Notes under the pieces: model-generated
Told to the model about the DNA's origin: nothing
Database searches by the model: none
What the model saw: the letters and a program-made list of their open reading frames with translations, nothing else
Shown here: one piece after another, positions 1 through 13,119 of the stretch
Layout: every line of letters starts with the position of its first letter
Numbering within the stretch: position 1 is the first letter of the stretch
Assembly: GCA_964019135.1 (NCBI GenBank)
Contig: OZ025255.1
Coordinates: forward strand, 41,012,811 to 41,076,810
Origin: Arenicola marina
Taxonomy: Eukaryota; Annelida; Polychaeta; Arenicolidae
Reading direction: 5' to 3'
Length of the DNA: 64,000 bases
Translations under genes and position numbers: made by a program

Positions 1-3000
1 CATAGGAAGGGAGTGGGGTATTCGTGGCAGTGGGTGGACTAGACCATAAGGAGGGAGTGGGGTATCGAGGCAGTGGGGTGGACTAGACCATAGGAAGGGA
101 GTGGGGTATCGAGGCAGTGGGGTGGACTAGACCATAGGAAGGGAGTGGGGTATCGAGGCAGTGGGGTGGACTAGACCATAAGAAGGGAGTGGGGTATCGA
201 GGCAGTGGTGTGGACTAGACCATAGGAAGGGAGTGGGGTATCGAGGCAGTGGGGTGGACTAGACCACAGGAAGGGAGTGGGGTATCGAGGCAGTGGCGTG
301 GACTAGACCAAAGGAAGGGAGTGGGGTATTCGAGGCAGTGGGTGGACTAGACCATAAGAAGGGAGTGTGGTATCCAGGCAGTGGGGTGGACTAGCCCATA
401 AGAAGGGAGTGGGGTATCGAGGCAGTGGGGTGGGCTAGCCCATAGGAAGGGAGTGGGGTATCGAGACAGTGGCGTGGACTAGACCATAGGAAGGGAGTGG
501 GGTATTCGAGGCAGTGAGGTGGACTATACCATAGGAAGGGAGTGGGGTTTGGAGGCAGAGGGGTGGACCAGCCCATAGGAAGGGAGTGGGGTATGGAGGC
601 AGTGGGGTGGACTAGACCATAGGAAGGGAGTGGGGTATCGAGGCAGTGGGGTGGACTAGACAATAGGAAGGGAGTGGGGTTTGGAGGCAGCGAGGTGGAC
701 TATACCATAGGAAGGGAGTGGGGTTTGGAGGCAGTGGGGTGGACCAGCCCATAGGAAGGGAGTGGGGTATCGAGGCAGTGGGGTGGACTAGACCATAGGA
801 AGGGAGTGGGGTATCGAGGCAGTGGGGTGGACTAGACCATAGGAAGGGAGTGACGTATAGAGGCAGTGGGGTGGACTAGACCATAGGAAGGGAGTGACGT
901 ATAGAGGCAGTGGGGTGGACTGGACTATACCATAGGAAGGGAGTGGGGTTTGGAGGCAGTGGGGTGCACTAGACCATAAGAAGGGATTGGGGTATGGAGG
1001 CAGTGGGGTGGACTAGACCATAGGAAGTGAGTGGGGTATCGAGGCAGTGGGGTGGACTAGACCATAGGAAGTGAGTGGGGTATCGAGGCAGTGGGGTGGA
1101 CTAGACCATAGGAAGGGAGTGGGGTATCGAGGCAGTGGGGTGGACTAGACCATAGGAAGGGAGTGGGGTATCGAGGCAGTGGGGTGGACTAGACCATAGG
1201 AAGGGAGTGGGGTATCGAGGCAGTGGCGTGGACTAGACCATATGAAGGGAGTGGGGTATCGAGGCAGTGGGGTGGACTAGACCATAGGAAGGGAGTGAGG
1301 TATCGAGGCAGTGGGGTGGACTAGACCATTGGAAGGGAGTGGGGTATAGAGGCAGTGGGGTGGACTAGACCATAGGAAGGGAGTGGGGTATCGAGGCAGT
1401 GGCGTGGACTAGACCATAGGAAGGGAGTGAGGTATCGAGGCAGTGGGGTGGACTAGACCATTGGAAGGGAGTGGGGTATAGAGGCAGTGGGGTGGACTAG
1501 ACCATAGGAAGGGAGTGGGGTATCGAGGCAGTGGCGTGGACTAGATCATAGGAAGGGAGTGAGGTATCGAGGGAGTGTCGTGGACTAGACCATATGAAGG
1601 GAGTGGGGTATGGAGGCAGTGGGGTGGACTAGACCATAGGAAGGGAGTGAGGTATCGAGGCAGTGGCGTGGACTAGACCATAGGAAGGGAGTGGGGTATT
1701 CGAGGCAGTGGGTGGACTAGACCATAAGAAGGGAGTGGGGTATCGAGGCAGTGGGGTGGACTAGACCATAGGAAGGGAGTGGGGTATCGAGGCAGTGGGG
1801 TGGACTAGACCATAGGAAGGGAGTGGGGTATCGAGGCAGTGGGGTGGACAAGACCATAAGAAGGGAGTGGGGTATCGAGGCAGTGGGGTGGACTAGACCA
1901 TAAGAAAGGAGTGGGGTATCGAGGCAGTGGGGTGGACTAGACCATAAGAAGGGAGTGGGGTATCGAGGCAGTGGGGTGGACTAGACCATAGGAAGGGAGT
2001 GGGGTATCGAGGCAGTGGTGTGGACTAGACCATAGGAAGGGAGTGGGGTATCGAGGCAGTGGGGTGGACTAGACCACAGGAAGGGAGTGGGGTATCGAGG
2101 CAGTGGCGTGGACTAGACCAAAGGAAGGGAGTGGGGTATTCGAGGCAGTGGGTGGACTAGACCATAAGAAGGGAGTGTGGTATCCAGGCAGTGGGGTGGA
2201 CTAGACCATAGGAAGGGAGTGGGGTATCGAGGCAGTGGGGTGGACTAGACCATAGGAAGGGAGTGACGTATAGAGGCAGTGGGGTGGACTAGACCATAGG
2301 AAGGGAGTGACGTATAGAGGCAGTGGGGTGGACTGGACTATACCATAGGAAGGGAGTGGGGTTTGGAGGCAGTGGGGTGCACTATACCATAAGAAGGGAT
2401 TGGGGTATGGAGGCAGTGGGGTGGACTAGACCATAGGAAGTGAGTGGGGTATCGAGGCAGTGGGGTGGACTAGACCATAGGAAGTGAGTGGGGTATCGAG
2501 GCAGTGGGGTGGACTAGACCATAGGAAGGGAGTGGGGTATCGAGGCAGTGGGGTGGACTAGACCATAGGAAGGGAGTGGGGTATCGAGGCAGTGGCGTGG
2601 ACTAGACCATAGGAAGGGAGTGAGGTATCGAGGCAGTGGGGTGGACTAGACCATTGGAAGGGAGTGGGGTATAGAGGCAGTGGGGTGGACTAGACCATAG
2701 GAAGGGAGTGGGGTATCGAGGCAGTGGCGTGGACTAGACCATAGGAAGGGAGTGAGGTATCGAGGCAGTGGGGTGGACTAGACCATTGGAAGGGAGTGGG
2801 GTATAGAGGCAGTGGGGTGGACTAGACCATAGGAAGGGAGTGGGGTATCGAGGCAGTGGCGTGGACTAGATCATAGGAAGGGAGTGAGGTATCGAGGGAG
2901 TGTCGTGGACTAGACCATATGAAGGGAGTGGGGTATGGAGGCAGTGGGGTGGACTAGACCATAGGAAGGGAGTGAGGTATCGAGGCAGTGGCGTGGACTA

Positions 3001-3806
3001 GACCATAGGAAGGGAGTGGGGTATTCGAGGCAGTGGGTGGACTAGACCATAAGAAGGGAGTGGGGTATCGAGGCAGTGGGGTGGACTAGACCATAGGAAG
3101 GGAGTGGGGTATCGAGGCAGTGGGGTGGACTAGACCATAGGAAGGGAGTGGGGTATCGAGGCAGTGGGGTGGACTAGACCATAAGAAGGGAGTGGGGTAT
3201 CGAGGCAGTGGTGTGGACTAGACCATAGGAAGGGAGTGGGGTATCGAGGCAGTGGGGTGGACTAGACCACAGGAAGGGAGTGGGGTATCGAGGCAGTGGC
3301 GTGGACTAGACCAAAGGAAGGGAGTGGGGTATTCGAGGCAGTGGGTGGACTAGACCATAAGAAGGGAGTGTGGTATCCAGGCAGTGGGGTGGACTAGCCC
3401 ATAAGAAGGGAGTGGGGTATCGAGGCAGTGGGGTGGGCTAGCCCATAGGAAGGGAGTGGGGTATCGAGACAGTGGCGTGGACTAGACCATAGGAAGGGAG
3501 TGGGGTATTCGAGGCAGTGAGGTGGACTATACCATAGGAAGGGAGTGGGGTTTGGAGGCAGAGGGGTGGACCAGCCCATAGGAAGGGAGTGGGGTATGGA
3601 GGCAGTGGGGTGGACTAGACCATAGGAAGGGAGTGGGGTATCGAGGCAGTGGGGTGGACTAGACAATAGGAAGGGAGTGGGGTTTGGAGGCAGCGAGGTG
3701 GACTATACCATAGGAAGGGAGTGGGGTTTGGAGGCAGTGGGGTGGACCAGCCCATAGGAAGGGAGTGGGGTATCGAGGCAGTGGGGTGGACTAGACCATA
3801 GGAAGG
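1..3806. repeat. 3,003-bp higher-order repeat within the 44-bp array
   Basis: The ordered series of variant units repeats with an offset of 3,003 bp. Positions 391-663 and 3,394-3,666 are identical, and the rare GGGAGTGTGG variant at 361 recurs at 3,364. The window's first bases match 3,004 onward with only a few differences. Near 3,806 the second copy gains about 177 bp (four units), so markers downstream are offset by 3,180, for example TGGACTATAC at 921 and 4,101. A third occurrence of the marker block at 2,171 splits the period into 1,810 plus 1,193 bp, which indicates nested duplications. Confidence 0.9.
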
Positions 3807-4810
3807 GAGTGGGGTATTCGAGGCAGTGAGGTGGACTATACCATAGGAAGGGAGTGGGGTTTGGAGGCAGCGAGGTGGACTATACCATAGGAAGGGAGTG
3901 GGGTTTGGAGGCAGTGGGGTGGACCAGCCCATAGGAAGGGAGTGGGGTATCGAGGCAGTGGGGTGGACTAGACCATAGGAAGGGAGTGAGGTATCGAGGC
4001 AGTGGGGTGGACTAGACCATAGGAAGGGAGTGACGTATAGAGGCAGTGGGGTGGACTAGACCATAGGAAGGGAGTGACGTATAGAGGCAGTGGGGTGGAC
4101 TGGACTATACCATAGGAAGGGAGTGGGGTTTGGAGGCAGTGGGGTGCACTAGACCATAAGAAGGGATTGGGGTATGGAGGCAGTGGGGTGGACTAGACCA
4201 TAGGAAGTGAGTGGGGTATCGAGGCAGTGGGATGGACTAGACCATAGGAAGTGAGTGGGGTATCGAGGCAGTGGGGTGGACTAGACCATAGGAAGGGAGT
4301 GGGGTATCGAGGCAGTGGGGTGGACTAGACCATAGGAAGGGAGTGGGGTATCGAGGCAGTGGGGTGGACTAGACCATAGGAAGGGAGTGGGGTATCGAGG
4401 CAGTGGCGTGGACTAGACCATATGAAGGGAGTGGGGTATCGAGGCAGTGGGGTGGACTAGACCATAGGAAGGGAGTGAGGTATCGAGGCAGTGGGGTGGA
4501 CTAGACCATTGGAAGGGAGTGGGGTATAGAGGCAGTGGGGTGGACTAGACCATAGGAAGGGAGTGGGGTATCGAGGCAGTGGCGTGGACTAGACCATAGG
4601 AAGGGAGTGAGGTATCGAGGGAGTGTCGTGGACTAGACCATATGAAGGGAGTGGGGTATGGAGGCAGTGGGGTGGACTAGACCATAGGAAGGGAGTGAGG
4701 TATCGAGGCAGTGGGGTGGACTAGACCATTGGAAGGGAGTGGGGTATAGAGGCAGTGGGGTGGACTAGACCATAGGAAGGGAGTAGGGTATCAAGGCAGT
4801 GGGGTGGACA
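1..4810. repeat. 44-bp minisatellite array, truncated by the window start
   Basis: About 109 head-to-tail copies of a 44-bp unit containing GGAAGGGAGTGGGGTAT, GAGGCAGTGGGGTGGAC and TAGACCATA. The spacing can be counted directly, for example TATCGA at 1,081 and 1,125. Units differ by single substitutions (GGGGTAT, GAGGTAT or GACGTAT; GTGGGGTGG or GTGGCGTGG) and by small indels such as TATTCGAGG with GTGGGTGG. The array ends at about 4,810, where the motif breaks into AAGCACGTG. The G-rich strand is the plus strand. Minus-strand open frames of about 90-105 codons inside it are period artefacts. Confidence 0.97.
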
Positions 4811-7740
4811 AAGCACGTGTTCTTGGAAACACGTGACGATAACACATGTCTTTTGAGCAACGCACAACCTTCCGCCCATCTCCTTCCTTAATGGAGTATT
4901 TTGATTAACTGCAATATATATTATCCCAAAATAGCCCTACTAGATGGAAATCACAGCATAGTCTGAAAGCCTCCACAGCCTTTGAATACTCGGTCGTCGG
5001 GTTACCACCGCCCCCCCCCCCTCCCAAGCTCCGCCCTCTCCTCCCACCCTCGCACCCCCCCACACACGTCCCACACCCCACACGTAGGGCCCACGGAGGG
5101 AAGACGGGGAGAAGAAATCAGGTCGGAGCCAGATGAGCCCATAACGAGGGCCTCCGCTGGTTGTCAAGGAGATGGCCACCGCTCGAAGCAAGGACGAGCC
5201 GCTGTCAGGCGAGAAGATAGATGTCGGCTTTTATTGCCAGCTGGCAGTATGGCCCGATGGCTACAAAGCCACGCTTTTGTCTCCAAAGTGACGGGGCAAA
5301 CTGCTTCCTGGGCCGCAGACGATGGCGGAGCGACGGCCCAGGCGGCGCTGCGATATCTCATTCCGCTTCACCTTGCTGTACAATGTATTCTTGCGCAGGA
5401 CGTAGATCCGATTTCCATACATTACCACGTGCGCAATTGTCGATATGTGTAAATATGTAAATGACGACAGTTTGATTTATACAGCTTAAACCGACGCAGG
5501 TATCCAACCGTGCTGATACGGATGTGGTAAGCCTTTGGGCGCATGGGCTTTTCTTCTGGTCATCTCTGACTGGTCAATTATGAACCGGCTACCAATACAG
5601 AAGAACGTAAAAAAAAAATGAAAATATTATGACATATCAAAGATGTGCTTCGAAATGGTATGTACATTATAGGCAATATGTTATTGAGTCCATTCCTCTC
5701 AGTTTAAAGAAGTGGGAACACCAGCAACACTCAACACTTAATGCATGCTGACGTAGCAAGCACGTATATTGAATTGTACGAATAAAGATATATATAGAAT
5801 TGGTAAGAACTTGAATGATAACTCCGCTCATTTTGTAACGTGTTTGTGGTATTAAGGGCAAAGGGGAAGGGTCAGTTGCCCAGGGGGTAACTGGACACAA
5901 AAAGTTATGAAGAGGTGCCTCCGGGAACCCCCAAATCCTTCTGATGCAAGTGCCAAGAACTGTGTAAAATTAGAAGAAAATCCTTAGGATTGCATACTTT
6001 ATACACAAGACATTGGTTTGGCGCTTATACCCCTTTGACCTCGCGTTAGTTTAGGCGGCAAAGAGGTAGGTCACACTGTTCAAGATTGCCAGGTATCAAG
6101 AAACGAAGACTGGCTATAAGACATGAAGTTCTTAATAATTAGATCTATCGATGATTTGTAGCAGATACAAAATATGTGACTTTTGTTCACTGATGCTCGC
6201 TCAGCGAGGACCCATTGGCCGACCAAATGGCACGGCAAAGACGTTTCAGCGGCGCGTCTACAGCGGTCAATTACCTTGAGATACTCCTTGCGGCCAGTTG
6301 TCATCAATATGTGGTAGAGACCCTCCATTCAAGATGACAGACTACAAAGTGTATTCATATGTAGCCTTGACGACTGAAATAATCAGAATTCCATTGAACT
6401 ACGGTCGATTGAGGATTAACATCAGCCTAACGATTCATCGAATTTTACTTTTAAATTTTAAGATATAATCCGAAATTTCTCCTTTGGTCCCAGGTGGTTA
6501 CGTGACCCGGTTACATTGTTGGCTGCAACCAGGCCTTTTCTAAGCTACGGGTTGAACCCCCGTCCAACGATCCTCTCTCCATGCACTGCCCTGATTTGCT
6601 ATGCGGCACGGCGCTGTTATCCACCATTTCCTGTCCACATGGGTCGGAATAAATTTAGTTTACACCCTTCGCATTGTGTCTCGCGACGAAGGAAACCAAA
6701 ATATATTAGGATGAATCTAAAATATGCCGCAACTCCTTTTTTTATCGCACGGCGCGATTCATTCACGCTTTGCAATGGTGATAACTTTGGACCACAACTC
6801 AGTCTATGTGTGCCCCACGATGTGAGCTGTAAATGCCGTCATAAATGCAACTACGAATTTTTCCCAATCAGTCAAATCGACAGGGGATGTCTTTAGGTTG
6901 TCCATTGTGAGGTGGCCAGTGGCTCAAGTTGCCCCGGCACCGAAGTGCTTTAGCACTGATAGAGCCGCAGAAATCCAGTTAGAACGCTCGCCATTGAGAA
7001 CGCGGCCATGATATAATTACCAACAGCCACAAAGTATTGGCGGGGGGCGGGATTTCTCTCTGCGCCGCCCATTGCACCCCCGCCGCCTGCACCCCCCCCC
7101 CCCCGTCTCCGCCCCCCACCCCTTCTCCGCCGTCATGTGCCCAGCGCCTGGGGGGGTGAAAGGGACCACCAGCCGTTTCCTTAATCATAGAGACGTCTAT
7201 CACAATCGATGAACAATCTTCATGGTATAATTGTCACCAGTGGGGCGCCGCCTATTGGCAGGAGAGTCCCCCGGAGAAACTGCTCAAGGGGAACACAAAG
7301 GGCGTTATTTGGAAGGAGCATTTGTAGGATAAGCTGGTAAAGAAATCGGTGTGCCTAGGGGGGAGGATGGACGGGCGGGAGGGGGTGGGGTGAGGGGGGG
7401 GGCTCTGATGGAGGCGGATGCCCGCAAACCAGGTCTTTTCAAAAGTGGGACGGACACAGGGGTGTGTGTACCGACCACGGACCCTGTGTATATGGGTCAC
7501 CATCTAGTCACATCTATTGGCAAGGACATGATTGAGGAAGGGCAACAGCGACCCGGTCGCCATCCTCTTAGGATAAAAGTCAAGGGAGGGTCTGCCCCAA
7601 CCCATGTATTGGACTGTAGCAGGGAATATTTAAGAATGTAGGTCTTTATTTGATTACAGGGTCGGTCATGCATGGGGGAGATGCGTCTTTATGTTAAGAA
7701 GAGACCACTACTATTGTAGGCCAAAGCAGCTGACCGGCCG
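4811..7740. other. Single-copy spacer, no gene recognised
   Basis: Mixed-composition DNA with no recognisable coding region. Open frames are short, lack known motifs and overlap on both strands; the longest is 156 codons at 4,982-5,452 on the plus strand. C-rich runs at about 5,010-5,070 and 7,078-7,130 and a G-rich run at about 7,370-7,405 are the only low-complexity tracts. I see no tRNA-like or rRNA-like sequence. Confidence 0.6.
4814..4835. other. 8-bp-arm inverted repeat at the array boundary
   Basis: CACGTGTT and AACACGTG form a perfect 8-bp stem around a 6-nt loop. It sits directly against the last 44-bp unit. Each arm contains the palindrome CACGTG, an E-box type core. The structure is seen in the sequence; any role is unknown. 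Confidence 0.6.
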
Positions 7741-7745
7741 GAAGT

Positions 7746-7773
7746 TGCGTCACCTAACGTCATCGTGACGTCA
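7746..7773. promoter_or_regulatory. Cluster of CRE/ATF-like sites
   Basis: A perfect palindromic cAMP-response-element core, TGACGTCA, lies at 7,766-7,773. TGCGTCA and ACGTCAT half-site-like motifs lie within the preceding 20 bp. This matches the known CREB/ATF consensus. No transcript start or downstream gene is visible, so function is inferred only and chance occurrence is possible. Confidence 0.25.
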
Positions 7774-10581
7774 AGGACCCAAGCCACGTGTTGACCTCTA
7801 ATCTCCTTCATATCGGTTAATCAAGTGCGCACATTGCTCAAAATAGCGCCAAATTACCCGTTGAATGCGCTATCAAGAACAACTAGCCTACTAAAGGCGA
7901 TATTTAAGCTAAAATTACCCTTTCAAGGCGCTAGGTATCCCGATGGCGTCACATTAGGTACACACAAAAAATCGTCAACAATCGGAAAAACATGCTAAAC
8001 ACGCGAGAGTGGCGTCATATTGTAGCGTCCCTACCTTACTTCCGGTTTCAGCGACTTCCCATGTTAAAGCCTTGCATTGTGATCCCCTAATCTCAGAAAG
8101 AATATCTTGTCGTGTATTTAAACAAGTACCTTCGTCAAACAGTACTAAGTAATATTTTTTGTTAAACATGACATTGGTGCACATGCGCAATTCGAGCAAG
8201 ATATGATTTTTTTCGTAATTTGCCGGATGCTCCTAGGGTCGTCGTTTTCAAGCTATCACTCTGTACTTGCAGCTGTAGATTGATGATAGGCCGCTGCGCC
8301 GACGACCGCAACAATTGTGACGTGTGACCTACTTACGGTCAATATATTTCTAAAGCCTCCTAAAGCACACAGTGAAGTATTATCACAAACACTCTATCAC
8401 ACAGTGTAAGACACACACTGCGATCGCACTACAACATTTCGCTTCCATTTAAACAGAAATACCCGAAAACCAGATAAACGTCATAGAACTGTGGTATTGG
8501 CGCCAGATGGTAGAGAACATTGACTCCCGGATAAAACATGGCGTTTACATTAACTATGATGCGCAGTTAGGACGCCAGAGCGCTCCAAGGGGAGGCACTC
8601 TTCATGGCTCGCCCGCTAACCATAAGTCGATGGGAAAAACGACTGGCGGCTGTTGCGAGTTGGAATGGTGGCCACTCGGTCAATATGGGCTTCCTTCTGT
8701 CAGTAACCGTCAGCCTACAGCTGATGGTGGTCTTGTTACAATATTAGACATAATTTCACTGTTGTTGATTTGCACATTTGCATGCGGCACTCGTCGAATG
8801 AATAATAGCCTTTAAGCAGTGAACAATCCTTCGCCACCAGAACTAGTAGCTTATCCTGCAAACACAGATTATACTCACTCGCCGTCAGTGTCCCACTGAG
8901 TTCTTGCTCTATTATGTATTATAATTATATGCTGTATTTACTCTCAGCTAAACCAAGGTGATGTGAATGTTATGGCAATCATCATTGAGTTTCAATCTGC
9001 ATATATCAGTCCTGTATTTGCACGATATTCTGAGGTTGCTTAGAACCGGTCGTACGATTTTCCACGGCCCCCGCCCCCTCCATCCGCCGGTCTCCCCCCA
9101 GTCGTAAGCTTTCGGAAAGTGGACCCCTTCGTTTCAAATTCCTGGATCTGCGCCCTTGTAGCCAGCAGTTCTGAGTAACCTACAGTCTTGCTTCACTCAA
9201 TTTCACTGCAGTGCGTTGTGCCATGACCTTAATGACAAGGGCCGCTACAGGCCCATGGTGTGACGCCTGCATAGACCTCAATGTACTATACGTCAGAAAC
9301 CATCCACTGCGCTATTTGTCACTATCAGTCGTTTTCAACGTCCAAATTGCTCGCTGTATTATGCCTCCAAAAATGGATTGTTTTTAGATTTTCTCTATTC
9401 ATTTCTTGGTATCTTTTTGGTGGCTGTCACGGCATAGATGGAACGGATGGTAGTCGAACCGTATTGGGGCATGGCGATGCCGCGCGGCATGGTGTACGAG
9501 ACGAGTTTGTATAGGCTATCATTGTGTGAAAGTAAGAATGCAGTGTAGATCATTTATTATTTTATGAACGTGACGCCACGTCGGCATGGAAAATGCCTGG
9601 CTATGTGGTATGTTCAAGTATCCATAGACAATAAAATCCCTAACAACCATATCATTCTCTGATCTTTTTGGAGGTCATGAAATTTTACCGCCACCTCATC
9701 ATCATTATCATTAAATCGAATAGTTTGCATCATTCACCGCATTGGTGGACGATTTCAAACATCTTGACACACGAGTCGCGATGGGTTATCCCATGCGGCA
9801 TTACACGACCTAGACATATTCCCAATCGCGCCATTTTTTTCTCGGCACCGCGCCAACGACCTCCATGCAACGACAGAGACAGCTGATCAAGCCTGCCCCC
9901 CCCCCCTCGCCCACCCTACTCTCCCCAACAACCCTCAAGGCCCCACTCCACCGCTTTATCTTAACCCTGCGACGCACACACACACTGGGGAAGCCGCGTG
10001 TTCAAGGGCAATCGGGGGGCCTGGGTTGTAATGGACGGCGTCACCGTTGCCCTCATAACCCCCTCCCTCCCAGCCGCCCTCTACAGGTCGAGAGATCCCC
10101 GCGGGGAGAGTGATCAAACGGTCAGCGCTGGGGTGGATGGACAAGCTCAGAGCGAGGACATGATGACCTTTCGAGGTGCAAAGGTTGCGTTTTGGTGGGC
10201 AAGAAGAGAAGTCCCTGCAGGTCTGGTGTCTGTGTGATGAAAAACACCCTCGCGGCTGGCTGAGTCGCTTCATCAGTGGCTCGGCGCCCTTCCCGAGCCT
10301 TGATCCGGGCCGCCATGTCGCCGTCCATGCCCCAGGAGCCTGCTACCGTATGCTGGCCGCCCTGCCCTATAGCCCAATCAAATAAAGTAGGTTTTATTTT
10401 GCGTAGGCTTAGCCATAAACTGCAGCATGTGATCGGCTGCCCGCATGCAATATGCAGTTCTGCACATGACGCCGACAGTAATACCCTTTGCCGTCTGGCT
10501 TTTTTTTACCAATTGTTGTTTACGTTCACTGCATCGCCATTTATGAAGCGAAACGTGTAACATATGAAATAGTTGCTATTA
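7774..10581. other. Single-copy spacer, no gene recognised
   Basis: Moderately AT-rich DNA with scattered GC-rich islets near 9,060-9,120 and 9,890-10,330. The open frames are all about 105 codons or less, overlap on both strands and show no family motif. A C-run lies at about 9,896-9,907. The 9,990-10,330 stretch is the most GC-rich and holds several overlapping frames, but none shows domain-like content. Confidence 0.55.
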
Positions 10582-10680
10582 TTACCGAAATTACTAATAA
10601 TACTGAAAATTACTGAAATTACTAATATTACTGAAATTACTAATATCACTGAAATTACTAATATTACTGAAATTGCTATC
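10582..10680. repeat. 18-bp tandem repeat
   Basis: About five copies of an 18-bp AT-rich unit, ACTGAAATTACTAATATT, with single-base variants (AATAAT, AATATC). Because 18 is divisible by three, it reads as a six-residue repeat (ITEITN) in one plus frame. I treat that frame as an artefact. Confidence 0.9.
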
Positions 10681-13119
10681 GTTCCTAGAATTACTGTTTT
10701 ATTAAAATGCCTCTCCCCTTCTTTATATTTTGTTCCATATTTTTATTATTTGTTTCTTCTTTATATTTATGTCTGGTCATCTCGACCAACCACACTCTCT
10801 GCATCGATCTCCCCCCCCCCCCCCTACCATGTAATATATACATAGTTCCCCTCTGCCTCTCCCACGACCACCACCCCTCTTACGACCTCCACCCCTCCCC
10901 CACCAAGCCATTGCACACATCACTCGCGGCCCTTGCTGACAAAGTCACTGATTCAATTTCCCTTTACTTACGAGCGCTATTTTTCCGGAGAAGGGCAGCA
11001 TAGGCCTATTTATCATGCCGAATTTGCCTCCCTATCGGCTGGGCTGCGGTCATGCCGTGCTCCCTCTCTTCCTCCTCATCCTCTTCCTCGTTCGTCCCCC
11101 TCCTCCTCCTCCTCCTTCTCCTCACAGCACTGCCCTCCCAAATGAATCACCGGAAGGAGATATCCCAGGTGATACTATAACGAGGATGTATCGTCACGTG
11201 GCCACCAGGCACGTGTAGATATTCCCTACTGGCAGGACTAGGTCACTTTTTTGTTTTCATGGTGGTCTGCAGATTTGCTTGCGAACGGCATAAATTCTTA
11301 TGTATTCTAATCAACTGTCGCAGAGGCAAATTTTTTTTCATATATTCCTCATTACATGCGTTTACCTCAAGGTTATGAGACAACTATAAGTTTATTCCTG
11401 ATAAGGTGTTAGTTACAATATGATGATGAATACCTGCCCTTCATATATTCTCTGAATCAGTCAGTGGCCTATGTTGGCACCAGTTCTGGGGAAAAAACCT
11501 ATCCCGGTATACGTGTCAGAAATTGAAATATCATCATATTGTGTTTTAATTAATAAATGACTTCACTAAGTTTGGTGGATTAAAAAATTAAACTTATTTC
11601 GTAAAATCGACTTTAGTTTTTTTAAGCGTGCATTCGTATGCGACCGCCATTCGCTTCACAGACCTTGTCACTCAGTGCTCATCACGGTATCAATGCGCCT
11701 ACTATTTACATAATATATATAGTTGCAACAAGCCAGCTGAACTTGATAGCTATGGAAGTGAACTATATGACAACTATAGAAAGAATAGCCACATAATGAG
11801 AAGAAAATTATCCATGTCAAGAGATAAATCCTATTTTACCTAACAAGGCCATTTTCGTTACCACCATAGATAGTAAAATAATTGACGACGTCACTTCTCC
11901 CCAGTAACACGGTAGCGTGTTCAGATTGCAGTATCGCTAACCGTTATCCAAACATATTTAGAAAAATGAAGGCAAGTTATTAACAATTATTTCCGGGTTC
12001 TATTTGCTGTTGCTGAGCCATGACCCACTTAAGGACGGAATTTGACATCCATCGGGATGTTTTTTTTAGATCTTAAAAATAAATAAATAAATATGCCATT
12101 GCATTGAAAAAATTGTTTTCCTATTTCTTTGCAAAAAATCATGCCCTCCTACTATAAAACTGAATGCATTTTGCAGATAACGAACACAAATCATGCTGAG
12201 ATAAACCCATTTTGCACTCGAAGCAATGCCATATGCATATCAGTTAGTCACCAGTCTCAATCAAGTTTGAGTAAGGGATTTCATTCTGGGCTGTATCACA
12301 CTATGGCGTTTCGACGAACATCAAAGCTTGAAATGCACATGGAATAGTATTTCTTCACCGGAAACGATTAATTTAAAGCTCTTAATTTTTTTTTGTGTCA
12401 AAATAACGATGACCATTACCTGCGTCGTTGTTAACCTGACTGAACAAAACCTCCTCGCTAGTGATTAGTTTGAGTTTGACCCAGTGTGCTCGTATTTGGC
12501 CCGGGCTTGAGAGAGAACATAAAACAAGACAAATACGTGACGACAATGTGAGCCATGGTGAGGCCGGCCTGCTTTTAGATCTTCATGATTTACACGCGGC
12601 CTCAGCGCCAGAGGGGCAATGCTCGAAAGGTAACACAGTGTGTGTGTGGGTTTTTTTTGGGGGATGCGGGGGGGGGGGGGAGGGCAGTGGTGTATAATGA
12701 AGCCAATAACTACCTCACGCAGGTCTGTCGCTAAGGTCTGAGGGCGACCGTCTCTCGGGTTTCGGGCTCGAGGTGACACAACCCGTTAAAACCTGATTCC
12801 ACGTGGGAGTGCCATAATCATTGATAGTGTCATTGCAGAGAGCCCGTCGCGGAGAAAATAAAGAGAAAATCAGAAAACCATCGGCGGCGGAAAAGGGGGT
12901 GAGATAATAAAAGTGAAAAAATAATGGTATGAATAAAAAGTGAAATAAAACAGCCAAAAAAGAAAAGAAGGCTAACTAGAGACGCAATGGTAAGATAAAA
13001 CTCTATTCCCAAGACAATGGTGGCTGGTTGATATCCAACCAAGGCACCAGACATGAGATTGACGGTCTTCGGGGACGAATTCTATGCATAATTCAGACCA
13101 CGGGACACACTATCTAGTG
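10681..13119. other. AT-rich single-copy spacer, no gene recognised
   Basis: Mostly AT-rich DNA with poly-T and poly-A runs, a short AAAT run near 12,078-12,092 and a G-run at about 12,669-12,680. It also holds the CCT microsatellite. Open frames are short (about 105 codons or less) and carry no motif I recognise. Two CACGTG cores lie close together at about 11,195-11,216. Confidence 0.55.
11065..11128. repeat. Pyrimidine (CCT)n-type microsatellite
   Basis: Imperfect CCT/CTT triplets, ending in a purer CCTCCTCCTCCTCC run. It is simple-sequence DNA and is not part of a recognised gene. Confidence 0.85.

Noticed and set aside
5235..5246. 12-bp palindrome TGCCAGCTGGCA
   Set aside because: Palindromes of this length are expected by chance several times in 64 kb, and nothing around it supports a role.
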